From Methylicorpusculum oleiharenae (lineage in GTDB: Bacteria > Pseudomonadota > Gammaproteobacteria > Methylococcales > Methylomonadaceae), in the NCBI RefSeq assembly GCF_009828925.2, contig NZ_WUTY02000001.1, positions 1,828,492 through 1,892,491 of the forward strand: DNA of 64,000 nucleotides. Direction: 5' to 3'. Below are positions 25,678-35,280 of the stretch, in pieces (positions within the stretch are counted from its first letter, which is position 1; every line of letters starts with the position of its first letter). Position numbers and translations under genes: made by a program. The notes beneath the pieces were generated by a model, which saw nothing but the letters and a program-made list of their open reading frames with translations, was not told where the DNA came from and did not search any database.

Positions 25678-28017
25678 ATGGAAAACACCCCGTCATCCTT
25701 CATCCAACGTATCGGCCAACGTCTCTGGGGCGAGAAGACCGCTTTGCCTACTGTTATCCCGGCATCGCCCAGCGAAGAGATTCCCCGGTATCCGCCGTTC
25801 ATGAAGGGCCTGCCAGCAGCCTCGGTAGATCGCATCCTGAGCACTCAAACCGAACTGATCCAGGCCATCGAGCAGGCTCTGGCATTACCGGATGCACTGT
25901 ACCAAACGATTGCCTTGCCGGTGATGACCCGCTATGCCGCCTTTAGCCACCTATTGCCCGCCTCGGAATCGCATCATCATCGCGGTGCCGGTGGTTTGTT
26001 TCGGCATGGATTGGAAGTGGCGCATTGGGCGACCCTGGCAGCGCAAGGCTGCTTGTTTGCAGCCGATGCTACACCCAGCGTACGCAAAGGCTTGGAGCTA
26101 CGCTGGCGACTGGCCGTGTGTTTTGCTGGTTTGCTGCATGACATCGGCAAACCGGTGTCCGACATGGCCGTGGTCGATAGCCAAGGTCGGCATACCTGGA
26201 ATCCCTGTGATGAAAACTTGACTGAGTGGGCCGCGCAGCATCACATCGAACGCTATTTTTTACGTTGGCGGGAAAACCGGCATAAACGCCATGAACAATT
26301 TTCGGCCTTGGTCATCGAACGGGTGTTGACCCGGGAGTCCCGTGCTTACCTGTTGGAACCCGGACCTGACATCATGCAAGCCATGCTGGAAACCATTCAC
26401 GGGCTGGATCGTGGCAGTAAATTGTATGAACTGGTCGTGACCGCGGATTGCAAAAGTGTCGAGCGGGATTTGAAAGCCCATGTCCAGTCGGTGGATGTCG
26501 CTTTGGGTATGCCGGTCGAGAAATACCTGTTCGACGCCATGCGCCGCTTGCTCAAATCGGGCCAATGGGCCGTCAACGAAAAAGGCGCCCGGCTGTGGCG
26601 ATTCCAGGAAGGCCTACATATCGTCTGGCGTAGTGGGGCCCAAGATATTGTCAGCCTGCTGGCCAAAGACAAAGTCCCCGGCATTCCGCGCGACGAAGAT
26701 ACCTTGGCGGATATTTTGATCGAGCGCGGCTTGGCGATACCCAAGGTTTTACCCGATGGCCGGCAATTTCGCTATTGGCGTATGCAGCCAGTCGGACTGG
26801 ATGCGGTTTTCTACCTGCTGCGCCTTACTTCGATCGAATCCATTTTCAGCAATGAGCCGCCAGTGGCAATAGAGGGGATTGAAGTCGGTGCAGAGACTGA
26901 GGCTAAAACGCCCTCGGATAGTGGTTCACCCGAGCAGACCCGTCCAGTTAAAGCCTCGCCAATGACGTCGGCAAAAGCGAGTGAAAATAAAGCCACCAAA
27001 ATCAATTTTAAACCGCCTGCGCAAGAGCCCACTCCCCAGCAGCTCGCTGAAGCCGTTGAAGCCAACCCTGATTTGATAACAGATGTGGTGAGCCAAGATT
27101 GGGAAGTCGCTGCAGAACCCCTGCAAGCCAAACCTGATGGGTTGACAACCAGCGAAACTAAAAACGTCGCTGTAACCCAAGCGATATCTGAAATCGATAA
27201 AACGACGACAAAATCGACCCGCCAGGAACAAGCATTGCCTGTCGACAATACAGCTGAATTGACCGCAGACCCTCATGCAATGGCCCGACAATGGCTCAAA
27301 AGCCAAGGTCAAGCCGGCGCGTGGCTGCTTGAAATGACCTCACTTATCCATCAAGGTGAGGTGGAAAGTGCTCAGGCCGTGTTGATTAAGCAGGGTAAAT
27401 GCCTGTTGCCTTTTCCGGAAACGCCACAAAAGCTAAAGGTCGAAAGCGATCTGTTCATACAAGTCTTGGCCGAGAAAGGCTGGCTGGTCACCGACCTACT
27501 GTCCCCCATGCGCAAAGTACAAACCATCAATCAAAAGCGCGTCGTGCAATTGGCGACAGAACCGGCTGAGATGATGCAAATCTTGATGATGCCGGCAGGT
27601 TCTGATCAAACAACGGATGGCAAACAATCTGAACAGCCCAAAACAAAAGCCATGCCGAGCAAGTCCCGTAAGGCCGCCAACGGCACCTCACAAATGAATT
27701 TGCAGGTACTGTCTACTCCCTCAGCTAAACCGGCAACTTCTGCAATGTGCTCCGCCATTGACTCCACGGACAAGCATGCCAAAGATTCCTCGAAGGCCGT
27801 TAATGAGTGGCTACAGTCAGTACGCAGTGCCCAATCGGCAATGAACCACGCGCAACCGGATAGTCACTGGCAAACGGTCTCTGATGACGAGTTATTCCGC
27901 TACCTGGATGCGCATCCGGAACTGCAGCGTTATGATTTTTTACGTGATATCAGCCAACACAGTGATTGCCAGGTGATCGGTCGCGGACAAGGCATTAAAG
28001 TGCGCATCAAACCATGA
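25678..28017 (+). CDS. traI: MobH-family relaxase TraI
   Basis: A 779-residue relaxase of the MobH type (TraI_2 domain). Residues about 30-330 carry the family core: ASESHHHRGAGGLFRHG with its His cluster, and CFAGLLHDIGKPVSDM with the HD-hydrolase-like metal motif. A low-complexity linker rich in Lys, Glu, Ala and Thr follows (about 400-560). The C-terminal ~90 residues (DELFRYLDAHPELQRYDF) form the usual TraI_2 C-terminal domain. It nicks oriT and pilots DNA to TraD, whose start overlaps its stop. No classical ribosome site is seen. Confidence 0.92.
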   Translation: MENTPSSFIQRIGQRLWGEKTALPTVIPASPSEEIPRYPPFMKGLPAASVDRILSTQTELIQAIEQALALPDALYQTIALPVMTRYAAFSHLLPASESHHHRGAGGLFRHGLEVAHWATLAAQGCLFAADATPSVRKGLELRWRLAVCFAGLLHDIGKPVSDMAVVDSQGRHTWNPCDENLTEWAAQHHIERYFLRWRENRHKRHEQFSALVIERVLTRESRAYLLEPGPDIMQAMLETIHGLDRGSKLYELVVTADCKSVERDLKAHVQSVDVALGMPVEKYLFDAMRRLLKSGQWAVNEKGARLWRFQEGLHIVWRSGAQDIVSLLAKDKVPGIPRDEDTLADILIERGLAIPKVLPDGRQFRYWRMQPVGLDAVFYLLRLTSIESIFSNEPPVAIEGIEVGAETEAKTPSDSGSPEQTRPVKASPMTSAKASENKATKINFKPPAQEPTPQQLAEAVEANPDLITDVVSQDWEVAAEPLQAKPDGLTTSETKNVAVTQAISEIDKTTTKSTRQEQALPVDNTAELTADPHAMARQWLKSQGQAGAWLLEMTSLIHQGEVESAQAVLIKQGKCLLPFPETPQKLKVESDLFIQVLAEKGWLVTDLLSPMRKVQTINQKRVVQLATEPAEMMQILMMPAGSDQTTDGKQSEQPKTKAMPSKSRKAANGTSQMNLQVLSTPSAKPATSAMCSAIDSTDKHAKDSSKAVNEWLQSVRSAQSAMNHAQPDSHWQTVSDDELFRYLDAHPELQRYDFLRDISQHSDCQVIGRGQGIKVRIKP

Positions 28018-29840
28018 AGTCCGATTACGACTATCAGTTTCCCTGGCGACCGATATTTGAGAGATATGCCATCAGCGGCTGGCTGGGTGGTGCCGGATTA
28101 GCTTATCTGATCAGTCATTGGTCGGGCTTGCCGCGCGAGCCATTCAACTGGTTGATGACCGTGTGTGGGGTGATGGTCTGTTGGCGGCTGCCGTCGGCAT
28201 TAGTACTTTGGTACTGTAAACGGCGTTTAAGGCAATTTCGATTTCAATACCTGGACGCCAAGAAACTTGGGCAAAGGGTCAAGCGACATCCTGACGAGTT
28301 GTGGTTCGGCTGGGGATTCGATTGGGTGCAAAAACATGCGCAGTTGGCGTATGAGATTTTGAAACGCGATGTCTCGACGTTGATTCCGAGTGATCATCAA
28401 CGCATGGGCTCGGCCTGGATCCATGGCTTGGAAATTTCTGAAAGCGATATCCGGCAGCCTTTACAGCATACCGCTGGCCATACCCTGTTAGTCGGCACCA
28501 CCGGCGCCGGCAAAACCCGTGCTTTCGATATTCTGGTCACGCAAGCGGTGTTGCGCGGCGAAGCCGTGATCATCATCGATCCCAAAGGCGACAAGGATCT
28601 GATGGCCTGCGCCAAGCGCGCCTGTGCCTTAGCCAAGCGGCCGGATCGCTTCGTGTATTTCCATCCGGCGTTTCCGGAAGACAGTGTGCGACTGGATCCT
28701 TTGCACAATTTCAACCGGCCTTCTGAAATCGCCAGCCGTATCAGCGCCATTTCGCCCAGCGAAAGCAGCAACGATCCGTTCAAAGCCTTTGGCCAAAAAT
28801 CGCTGGATAACGTGATTCAAGGCTTGATGGTGATCGAGGAGCGGCCAACGTTGGTGAAATTGCGCCGTTATCTGGAGGGGGGGCCTTCGACCTTGGTGAT
28901 TCAGGCGTTGGAACGCTATTACGATAATAGCTTGGGCCATTGGCGGCAAGAGGCGCGGCCTTACCTGAAAAATGCCAAGGACATCGACTCAAAAGCGTTG
29001 GGATTAGTGCATTTTTACCGAGAAGTCGTGCAGTACCAAGCAGCCAACCTGGATCTGGAAGGCTTGTTATCGCTGTTCGAACATGACCGGGCCCACTTCA
29101 GTAAGATGGTCGCCTCGCTAATTCCACTCATGAACATGTTGACTTCAGGTTCGTTGGGGCCTTTATTGTCGCCCAATCCGCAGGATATCGACGACTTAAG
29201 ACCCATCACGAATACCGGCTACATTATTCAAAAAGCCCAGGTCGCTTATATCGGCCTGGACTCGTTATCGGATGGCATGGTTGGTAGTGCGATTGGTTCG
29301 ATTCTGTTGGCCGACTTGGCCGCCGTCGCCGGCGATCGTTACAACTACGGCGTCTCGGACCGGCCCGTGAATGTGTTTGTCGACGAGGCTGCCGAAGTCA
29401 TCAACGATCCGTTCATTCAAGTGCTGAACAAAGGCCGCGGCGCCAAGATTCGCTTGTTCATTGCCACCCAAACCTTTGCCGACTTTGCCGCCCGCACCGG
29501 TTCCCAGGACAAAGCCCGCCAGGTACTGGGCAACGTCAACAACCTGATTGCCCTGCGGATCATGGACAGTGAAACCCAGCAGTACATTACCGACAATCTG
29601 CCGAAGACCCGATTGAAATACATCATGCGTACCCAGGGCGTCGCCACCAGCGCCACCAATCCCAGCATGTTTTCCGGTAATGTCGGTGAACGTCTGATGG
29701 AAGAAGAAGGCGATTTGTTTGCACCCCAACTGTTGGGTCAACTGCCTGACCTGCATTATATTGCCAAGTTATCCGGCGGCCGCATTGTCAAAGGCCGCTT
29801 GCCGATACTGCGTTCGCATTTGGACAAGCGTCAAGCTTAA
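28014..29840 (+). CDS. traD: TraD coupling ATPase (SXT/TOL type)
   Basis: A 608-residue type IV coupling protein. Two N-terminal membrane helices (about residues 20-75) precede the cytosolic ATPase: Walker A LLVGTTGAGKTRAF (about residue 160), VIIIDPKGDKDLM after it, Walker B VNVFVDEAAEVIND (about 455) and a downstream FIATQTFADFAA motif. It links the relaxosome to the secretion channel. ATG overlaps the traI stop, and the DUF4400-like gene follows after 2 bp, giving the SXT/R391 order traI-traD-membrane protein. Confidence 0.95.
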   Translation: MKSDYDYQFPWRPIFERYAISGWLGGAGLAYLISHWSGLPREPFNWLMTVCGVMVCWRLPSALVLWYCKRRLRQFRFQYLDAKKLGQRVKRHPDELWFGWGFDWVQKHAQLAYEILKRDVSTLIPSDHQRMGSAWIHGLEISESDIRQPLQHTAGHTLLVGTTGAGKTRAFDILVTQAVLRGEAVIIIDPKGDKDLMACAKRACALAKRPDRFVYFHPAFPEDSVRLDPLHNFNRPSEIASRISAISPSESSNDPFKAFGQKSLDNVIQGLMVIEERPTLVKLRRYLEGGPSTLVIQALERYYDNSLGHWRQEARPYLKNAKDIDSKALGLVHFYREVVQYQAANLDLEGLLSLFEHDRAHFSKMVASLIPLMNMLTSGSLGPLLSPNPQDIDDLRPITNTGYIIQKAQVAYIGLDSLSDGMVGSAIGSILLADLAAVAGDRYNYGVSDRPVNVFVDEAAEVINDPFIQVLNKGRGAKIRLFIATQTFADFAARTGSQDKARQVLGNVNNLIALRIMDSETQQYITDNLPKTRLKYIMRTQGVATSATNPSMFSGNVGERLMEEEGDLFAPQLLGQLPDLHYIAKLSGGRIVKGRLPILRSHLDKRQA

Positions 29841-29842
29841 CC

Positions 29843-30475
29843 ATGCCACGCAACCTGCTGTTCAGTCTACTGATCTGGCTGCTGGAAATCGTGGTGGTGG
29901 CCGGTTTTGTCTCGGATGATTGGACCCGACAGTTCCAGCTGGAGGAAGACCAAAGGCTGCTGGATTATTTCGGCACTCAAAAAGCACGTGAAATCCAAGC
30001 CACCAGCCAATACTGGTTTGACCGATTATTTGTGCAAACCGGCATCCGTCCAAGCGTGTATCACTACTTCATTCCGACCGAGCATGAGCGGCAGCTATCC
30101 AAAGGCTTTGAAGACGTGGGGCGTTATGACCTGTTTCCCTTTATCCAAAGCCGACTGGATGTGTTGTGGGATACCGTGTATCAGATGATCAAGCGCTTCA
30201 TCACGGCTTGTATCTGGTGTCCCTTTCTGCTGGTTGCGCTACTACCCTTTGTCATCGACGGCTTGATACGTCGCAAAATCAGCCAAACCAATTTTGATTA
30301 TCCCAGCCCCATGGCACATCGCTATAGCCTGTATGCCCTCTTGGCGGCATGTTATCTGCTGTTCATAAGCTTGACCTTGCCGTTTGCAATTCCGCCGCAA
30401 GCGTTGCCGATCGGGGTGTTGATCGTGGCTTATGCCGTGCATGTGTTGTTGGCCAATACCCAAAAACGGGTGTAA
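29843..30475 (+). CDS. ICE membrane protein, DUF4400-like
   Basis: A 210-residue inner-membrane protein with four hydrophobic helices: LLFSLLIWLLEIVVVAGF, CIWCPFLLVALLPFVIDGLI, YSLYALLAACYLLFISLTLPF and IGVLIVAYAVHVLLA. The periplasmic loop after the first helix holds EDQRLLDYFG...SVYHYFIPTE. DUF4400-type proteins follow traD in SXT/R391 elements and related ICEs. The function is unknown; coupling of TraD to the channel is inferred from position alone. Confidence 0.75.
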   Translation: MPRNLLFSLLIWLLEIVVVAGFVSDDWTRQFQLEEDQRLLDYFGTQKAREIQATSQYWFDRLFVQTGIRPSVYHYFIPTEHERQLSKGFEDVGRYDLFPFIQSRLDVLWDTVYQMIKRFITACIWCPFLLVALLPFVIDGLIRRKISQTNFDYPSPMAHRYSLYALLAACYLLFISLTLPFAIPPQALPIGVLIVAYAVHVLLANTQKRV

Positions 30476-30527
30476 GGCGGCTGATACCTGAACGAACCCA
30501 TAACGTGGTTGACGCCCCGAGCCTCAG

Positions 30528-30550
30528 TTATCCACAAAAGCTGTGGATAA
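30528..30550. other. Inverted pair of DnaA boxes
   Basis: TTATCCACA-AAAGC-TGTGGATAA: two perfect DnaA boxes head to head with a 5-bp gap; the inverted repeat is 10 bp per arm counting the outer G/C. It lies 130 bp before a small operon, so it may regulate that promoter or be part of an origin. Confidence 0.6.
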
Positions 30551-30680
30551 CCTTGTGACAAGTCGGTGACCAATGACGCCAACCTCTTGCTATACCAAGA
30601 AAAGCGTTACACTGACCAAAGCTTGACCATTAAACCGAGCGATTTGAATTTCACCATTAGGCAGCCAAGGACCCTAACGC

Positions 30681-30962
30681 ATGAAAACTCAGGGCTTAAC
30701 CCCTCAACGGGAAGGCTTACAGCTTCCCGTCACTGTATCAGCTATGATTGAGCCGTTGTTACTGATACTAAGCGATGCTGATCAATCACCCCTGGCCGTG
30801 AAGCCGGAACACGAACTTGTCGATTATCACCTGAATCTAGGGCCGGCGATTCGCAATGCTTGGCTGTATGCCCTGGGCAATAGGCTATTACAGGATTGTG
30901 GCGAGCGCCATCCAGAAGATGAATCCGCTGTTATTATTCATGCCCTATGGAAAAAACTATGA
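30681..30962 (+). CDS. Hypothetical protein
   Basis: A 93-residue acidic soluble protein, first of a two-gene operon, with AAGGA upstream. It is not recognised. It contains HELVDYHLNLGPAIRNAWL and a C-terminal HALWKKL and appears helical. Gene density and context suggest an accessory function of the conjugative block. Confidence 0.45.
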   Translation: MKTQGLTPQREGLQLPVTVSAMIEPLLLILSDADQSPLAVKPEHELVDYHLNLGPAIRNAWLYALGNRLLQDCGERHPEDESAVIIHALWKKL

Positions 30963-31168
30963 CACAACCGATTAACTTAGCCAGTGAAAGGCTATGGCGG
31001 GCTATACCGGATACCCGCCGAAAGGTGATTCTGCAATCGGTTTGGTGTAGTCAATGCCGCGGCAGTACCACCATAATCGATTATGCGGTATTAGCCAATG
31101 GCGTAGACATCCTGTTGGATGGGAAATGCCATACCTGTGGCGCCCAAGTTAGGCGTGTGCTGGATTGA
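30959..31168 (+). CDS. Small zinc-ribbon protein
   Basis: A 69-residue protein started at the ATG at 30959 because it overlaps the previous stop as ATGA; an ATG four codons earlier is possible. Two cysteine pairs, WCSQC and CHTCGAQ, about 30 residues apart, would bind one zinc. It belongs with the upstream gene. Role not known; similar small zinc proteins act as anti-restriction, regulatory or DNA-binding accessory factors. Confidence 0.5.
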   Translation: MTQPINLASERLWRAIPDTRRKVILQSVWCSQCRGSTTIIDYAVLANGVDILLDGKCHTCGAQVRRVLD

Positions 31169-31247
31169 ATACAGAGTCAATGATGAAGAAAAGGCGATTA
31201 TCATCAAATTGGCAAAGCGTTAACACTCGGCTTAGCGCTTAAATACC

Positions 31248-32024
31248 ATGAATTTTTTTAAGCGTGCCAAAACCCGCACCATTCTGCACCGTCACCCTAT
31301 TGAGCAAGCTGTCTGGCATGCCGTTACAGAAAATTTAGATGTACTGCAAGGATTAAGCGCGGTCGAAAAAGCCCACTTGCGGGAATTAAGTACATTATTT
31401 CTCCAAGAAAAAACCATTATCGGGGTCAATCTATCCATCACCGACAACATGCGCGTTACCCTAGCAGTGCACGCGTGCCTGCCGGTACTGCATTTAGGCT
31501 TGAGTCTATTATCTGGGTGGAGCGACCTACTGATTTACCCCTCAGCGTTTCATGTTGCTCGCGACGAAAAGGATGCTGATGGCATCGTCCATCATCAGGA
31601 TCGTATCTTGAGTGGGGAGGCTTGGTCGAGAGGTCCGGTGATTTTGTCCTGGGAAGATATCGAATGGGACATAAAAGAGGGTCATCACGGTCACAGCGTG
31701 ATTATTCATGAGATAGCCCACAAGCTGGATATATTGAATGGCAGTTGTAATGGCATGCCACCTTTACATGTTGCTATGTCGATTCCGGATTGGACTCAAA
31801 CACTCAGCGCAGCCTACCAACAGCTGGAGCAAAGTCTGATGAATGAGCGCCCAACGACAGTGAATTCCTATGCAGCTAGCAGTCCAGCCGAATTCTTTGC
31901 TGTATTCAGTGAATACTTTTTCACTGCACCGCAAGTAATATACATGCATTTTTCAGACGTTTACGAACAACTGCAACTTTACTACCGACAAGATCCCCTG
32001 AACCGACGCCAGTCAGATATGTAA
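31248..32024 (+). CDS. mtfA: MtfA zinc metallopeptidase (Mlc titration factor)
   Basis: A 258-residue M90-family peptidase. The zinc site is HSVIIHEIAHKLDILNG (HExxH), with YAASSPAEFFAVFSEYFF downstream carrying the third ligand Glu. In Escherichia coli MtfA binds the glucose repressor Mlc and so derepresses ptsG; whether a Mlc target exists here is unknown. It begins after the conjugative block, has no clear ribosome site, and is probably chromosomal backbone. Confidence 0.92.
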   Translation: MNFFKRAKTRTILHRHPIEQAVWHAVTENLDVLQGLSAVEKAHLRELSTLFLQEKTIIGVNLSITDNMRVTLAVHACLPVLHLGLSLLSGWSDLLIYPSAFHVARDEKDADGIVHHQDRILSGEAWSRGPVILSWEDIEWDIKEGHHGHSVIIHEIAHKLDILNGSCNGMPPLHVAMSIPDWTQTLSAAYQQLEQSLMNERPTTVNSYAASSPAEFFAVFSEYFFTAPQVIYMHFSDVYEQLQLYYRQDPLNRRQSDM

Positions 32025-32176
32025 TATCCAGTTGCTATGTCTTGGGAGGCGCGGGAAAAAGTTTAAATGGTTCGGTATAGCTTCCGTTTTTGTGTCTCTA
32101 CAAAGTTAGCTTTTTGGATATTGACGCAAAGCTGACGCACAATTCACTTGAGGTTAGTCTAGGCTGATCGTGTCAA
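32025..32176. other. Intergenic stretch
   Basis: No gene or terminator recognised between mtfA and the repeat pair. Confidence 0.3.
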
Positions 32177-32391
32177 CTCGGCCAAAACCGGCTGTTAGCG
32201 ATGCCGGCGTAATTTTTCGTCGCTAAATTCAACGAATGGCAGCTTTGCGGCGAGCTACCTTGAGTCCTCTTTGACTTGACCCGGCCATAACCGGCCGTTG
32301 AGGATGCTGGCGAAATTTTCGATACCTAAGTTGAGCGAATGACAGCTTTTCGGCAAGCAACTTTGCATTCTCTTTGGCTCGACTCGGGCTT
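32177..32391 (+). repeat. Two tandem copies of a ~105-bp repeat
   Basis: Copy 1 (about 32177-32279) and copy 2 (32280-32391) share the plan cggcca-aaccggc...gatgccggcg...aattttcg...gaatg-cagctttt-cgg...tctttggctcgac. A closer relative of copy 2 lies at 36851-36954. The ends are GC-rich with internal ccggcc symmetry, as in REP or MITE-like elements. Confidence 0.7.
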
Positions 32392-32499
32392 AAACAGTCG
32401 ATCGATTTTTCCAAAGCTGACGTCGAAAACAAAAAAACGGACGTTTAGTTGACGAATGTTCAAGGACATCGGATGTCAATCAGCTTCGATAAATTCCCA

Positions 32500-32955
32500 G
32501 ATTTTTTACTCAAATGGCGCTCACAATTTTTCAGTTTAGTATTGCAACTTATCTTCTTATTGAGGATGAGATTGGTTACGGTGTTGATGTCGGCACTGTT
32601 GCGTATTCCAGAGATGGTTATCAAGGAGATTGGGTGTTATTTGCTGGCCTATAATCTGATCCGCTTGCTGATTATGCAAGCTGCCATCCTGGCCGGTATT
32701 CTACCGAGCGAAATCAGCTTCAAACACAGTCTGCAACTGTAGCTGATAGGGAGCAGGCAAACAAACACTTCAGACAACCACATGCTGTGGGTGGTTTGCG
32801 AATTAATGGCGCAACAGCGGGTTGGAAATCGTTCCGGTCGTATCGAACCAAGAGCTGTAAAACGAAGACCGAAACCCTATCCATTACTTGTTGTGCCAAG
32901 AGGTCAGGCGAGGGAACACGTGAAAAAATATGGGCATCCGAAGAAGCTTAAGTAA
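32500..32955 (+). pseudogene. IS4-type transposase C-terminal relic
   Basis: Coding pieces in two frames: LLRIPEMVIKEIGCYLLAYN, LLIMQAAILAGI and ISFKHSL match the C-terminal half of IS4-family transposases, and after a frameshift RIEPRAVKRRPKPYPLLVV to the KYGHPKKLK end at 32955 matches their characteristic tail. No catalytic region remains. Confidence 0.75.
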
Positions 32956-32996
32956 GTGCCATTCGTATCTGGCACTACTTTTTCAATTCCAACGAA

Positions 32997-34733
32997 TCAC
33001 GACGAGCAACTAAGGTGGGACAATCCACCCACCTCAAAGAACTCCGGCGGTTTCAACCTATAGTATTTATCTTCCACGTCCTTCGACTGCTCTTCATATG
33101 GCTGCGTCATCACGTCCTGAAGTTCTCGAATTAGAGAATAATTTCCCACAGCTGCTTGCTGATATGCCGGCACAACAAACCACTCTCGCAAAATGTACTT
33201 TGGGTTTACAAGCTTCATCTGCCTAGAAGTTTCCTCACTGGAACTGCTGAGAAGTGTTTTCCACTTCGCGAGCCACGCTGCCCAACGCTTATCTATCTCT
33301 TTGGTGGGAGTATCATGCGCCGCGTTATTGTAGAAGCTTTTCTTGAGTGAGCCAATGTCGTCGGGTACCGACGAGAGCTCGCGGAAGAAAATAGTGTAAT
33401 CGACAGGCGTTTGCACCATGAGTGTTCCTAGCTCGCTGAGTAGTGCGCTGCAAAGTGCCTTATGAGACGCTGTTTTCAAATTACTAAGACCCAGCTTGGC
33501 GGCCCACATCTTTTCCATTTGCGTTTCCATAACTTTCGAGAATCCACTTTGAATCTCGTCGAGCTTTAGCAAATAGTCCTGATGCGATGCCAGCAAAGGC
33601 CGCAACGACGAACAAAACATATCGAAATTGCTTTGCGCTGCGTTTGGTTGATTCATGAACGAGAAGTGATGACCGCCTCCCGTCCAAGGCTGATAATGGG
33701 GGTTAAACACATCGCAAAAGCCGAAGGGGCCATAATCAAGTGTAAAACCACCGACTGCACAGTTGTCGCTGTTGAAGTTACCCTGGCAGAAGCCGACGCG
33801 GATCCAGTTCGCCACCAATGACGTGAGGCGGCTACGAAACTCGCGTGCCAGCAACATCAATTTATCGGGAGTTGTGAATTGCTTATTGACAACGTCAGCG
33901 TACTCACGATCAATCAAGTGCAGCACAATCTTCTCCAGTTCTTCCAGCGCTTTCGGATGTTCGTTTTTACGGGTACGGCGAGCGAAAAGTTCAAGTTGGC
34001 CGACGCGAATGAACGACGGCGCGACTCGTGTCGATATGGCGACAGCCTCAGATATAAGCATGTCAGGATTCTCCGAGCGCGAACCCTCCGAGTACCACGG
34101 TCGCTTTACCTTCTCCGTTTTTGAAACGTACAAACTCAAAGACCGCGATGTCGGCACGCCCAGTACGTGCATGTGCTCCTGAGCCAAGAACTCGCGGATA
34201 CTCGACCGCAAGACAGCGCGACCGTCTGCGCCGCGGCAATATGGCGTGCGGCCGCCACCTTTCAGCTGCATCTCCCAGCGTCGACCGTTGATGACGGCCT
34301 CAAGCACAGAAACTGCACGACCGTCTCCATATCCGTTGCCAGTTTGGAACGGACACTGCTGGATGTATTCAGTGCCGTAAATGGAAAGTGCGTACCCACT
34401 CGCCCAACCGACCTTGCGCATCGGCTCTGGAACCTGAGAGATGTCGCCGGAGAACATGCGGACGAAATCGGAGGACTCTGCCATGCTGTCGGCAAAGCCA
34501 AGCTCGGAAAAAAAGTTTTTGCTGTGAGCTACATACTCAGGGTCTATGATTGGAGTCGGCTTGACGGGGACATAATGTCCCGTAAAGACTTGTCGCGGCG
34601 CGTGGTCGTCACCGTTTTTTGTCGCGTCAGGGTCACAGTTGAGCGTGTCCATGAGAGAATAGTTTGCCAACTTCGCAAGATCCTGGAGCATCGATATAGT
34701 CGAGGAGGCTTTCTGGGGCAGTCGGTTTGTCAT
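32997..34733 (-). CDS. selO: SelO protein AMPylase (pseudokinase)
   Basis: A 578-residue member of the SelO/YdiU family, which transfers AMP to protein Ser/Thr/Tyr residues and helps with redox stress. Visible signatures are [43 protein letters not shown] (nucleotide-binding core with the inverted active site), [13 protein letters not shown], and [16 protein letters not shown] followed by [12 protein letters not shown], where Asn and Asp hold the metal. It lacks the C-terminal selenocysteine of animal SelO. It is monocistronic. Confidence 0.95.
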   Translation of the reverse strand: MTNRLPQKASSTISMLQDLAKLANYSLMDTLNCDPDATKNGDDHAPRQVFTGHYVPVKPTPIIDPEYVAHSKNFFSELGFADSMAESSDFVRMFSGDISQVPEPMRKVGWASGYALSIYGTEYIQQCPFQTGNGYGDGRAVSVLEAVINGRRWEMQLKGGGRTPYCRGADGRAVLRSSIREFLAQEHMHVLGVPTSRSLSLYVSKTEKVKRPWYSEGSRSENPDMLISEAVAISTRVAPSFIRVGQLELFARRTRKNEHPKALEELEKIVLHLIDREYADVVNKQFTTPDKLMLLAREFRSRLTSLVANWIRVGFCQGNFNSDNCAVGGFTLDYGPFGFCDVFNPHYQPWTGGGHHFSFMNQPNAAQSNFDMFCSSLRPLLASHQDYLLKLDEIQSGFSKVMETQMEKMWAAKLGLSNLKTASHKALCSALLSELGTLMVQTPVDYTIFFRELSSVPDDIGSLKKSFYNNAAHDTPTKEIDKRWAAWLAKWKTLLSSSSEETSRQMKLVNPKYILREWFVVPAYQQAAVGNYSLIRELQDVMTQPYEEQSKDVEDKYYRLKPPEFFEVGGLSHLSCSS

Positions 34734-35063
34734 AATTGTTTATGCCAAGGCTCGTTAAGATAAATTCCAATACTTTGTATCTGATCCCGTTATTTGTCTA
34801 GATATCTGTACTTTCACCAAGTTATAACGATTCAGCTCAGGCGTCTACCTGAGTGGCTTGTATGGTTTCATATCCCTGTTTTTCAAAATTTATTCTTTGC
34901 TAAAGTGAAGCACGTGGACATCAGTAACTAGTTACCGGAGGATTAGTCCGATGCGCGCCAGGTACTTTGATACTGTAAACAAGCCTGGACGCTTCTCCGA
35001 CCCGATTTTTGTTTCGAACAGTCGGATGGGCTTCGAGCCCGAATTTAGCAAGTAAGGAACACT
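34734..35063. other. Intergenic stretch
   Basis: Promoter side of selO. No gene; a GGAGGATTAGTCCGATG at about 34936-34952 looks like a ribosome site but no protein is recognised after it. Confidence 0.35.
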
Positions 35064-35177
35064 ATGACAAACAAAAATGAGAAAACGTGCATCGATGTGG
35101 GTAAATTCCAACTGGATATTTATCTGAGGGAGCGCCATAAACATTTTACGGCTATTTGCAGAATGAGGTTGGATTGA
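35064..35177 (+). pseudogene. IS110-family transposase N-terminal fragment
   Basis: A 37-residue frame, MTNKNEKTCIDVGKFQLDIY..., is the start of an IS110-type DEDD transposase (the IDVGK motif with the first catalytic Asp). It ends in a stop after about 37 residues; nothing further of the element is visible. Confidence 0.65.
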
Positions 35178-35280
35178 TAGCCGACAGTCTTGATCGCTGA
35201 ATTTGATCAACTGGTTGGTATTTGACTTTCGGATATCTTTTGGCTTGGTTGATTAGAGATTGATCGTATTGTTACGGCCG

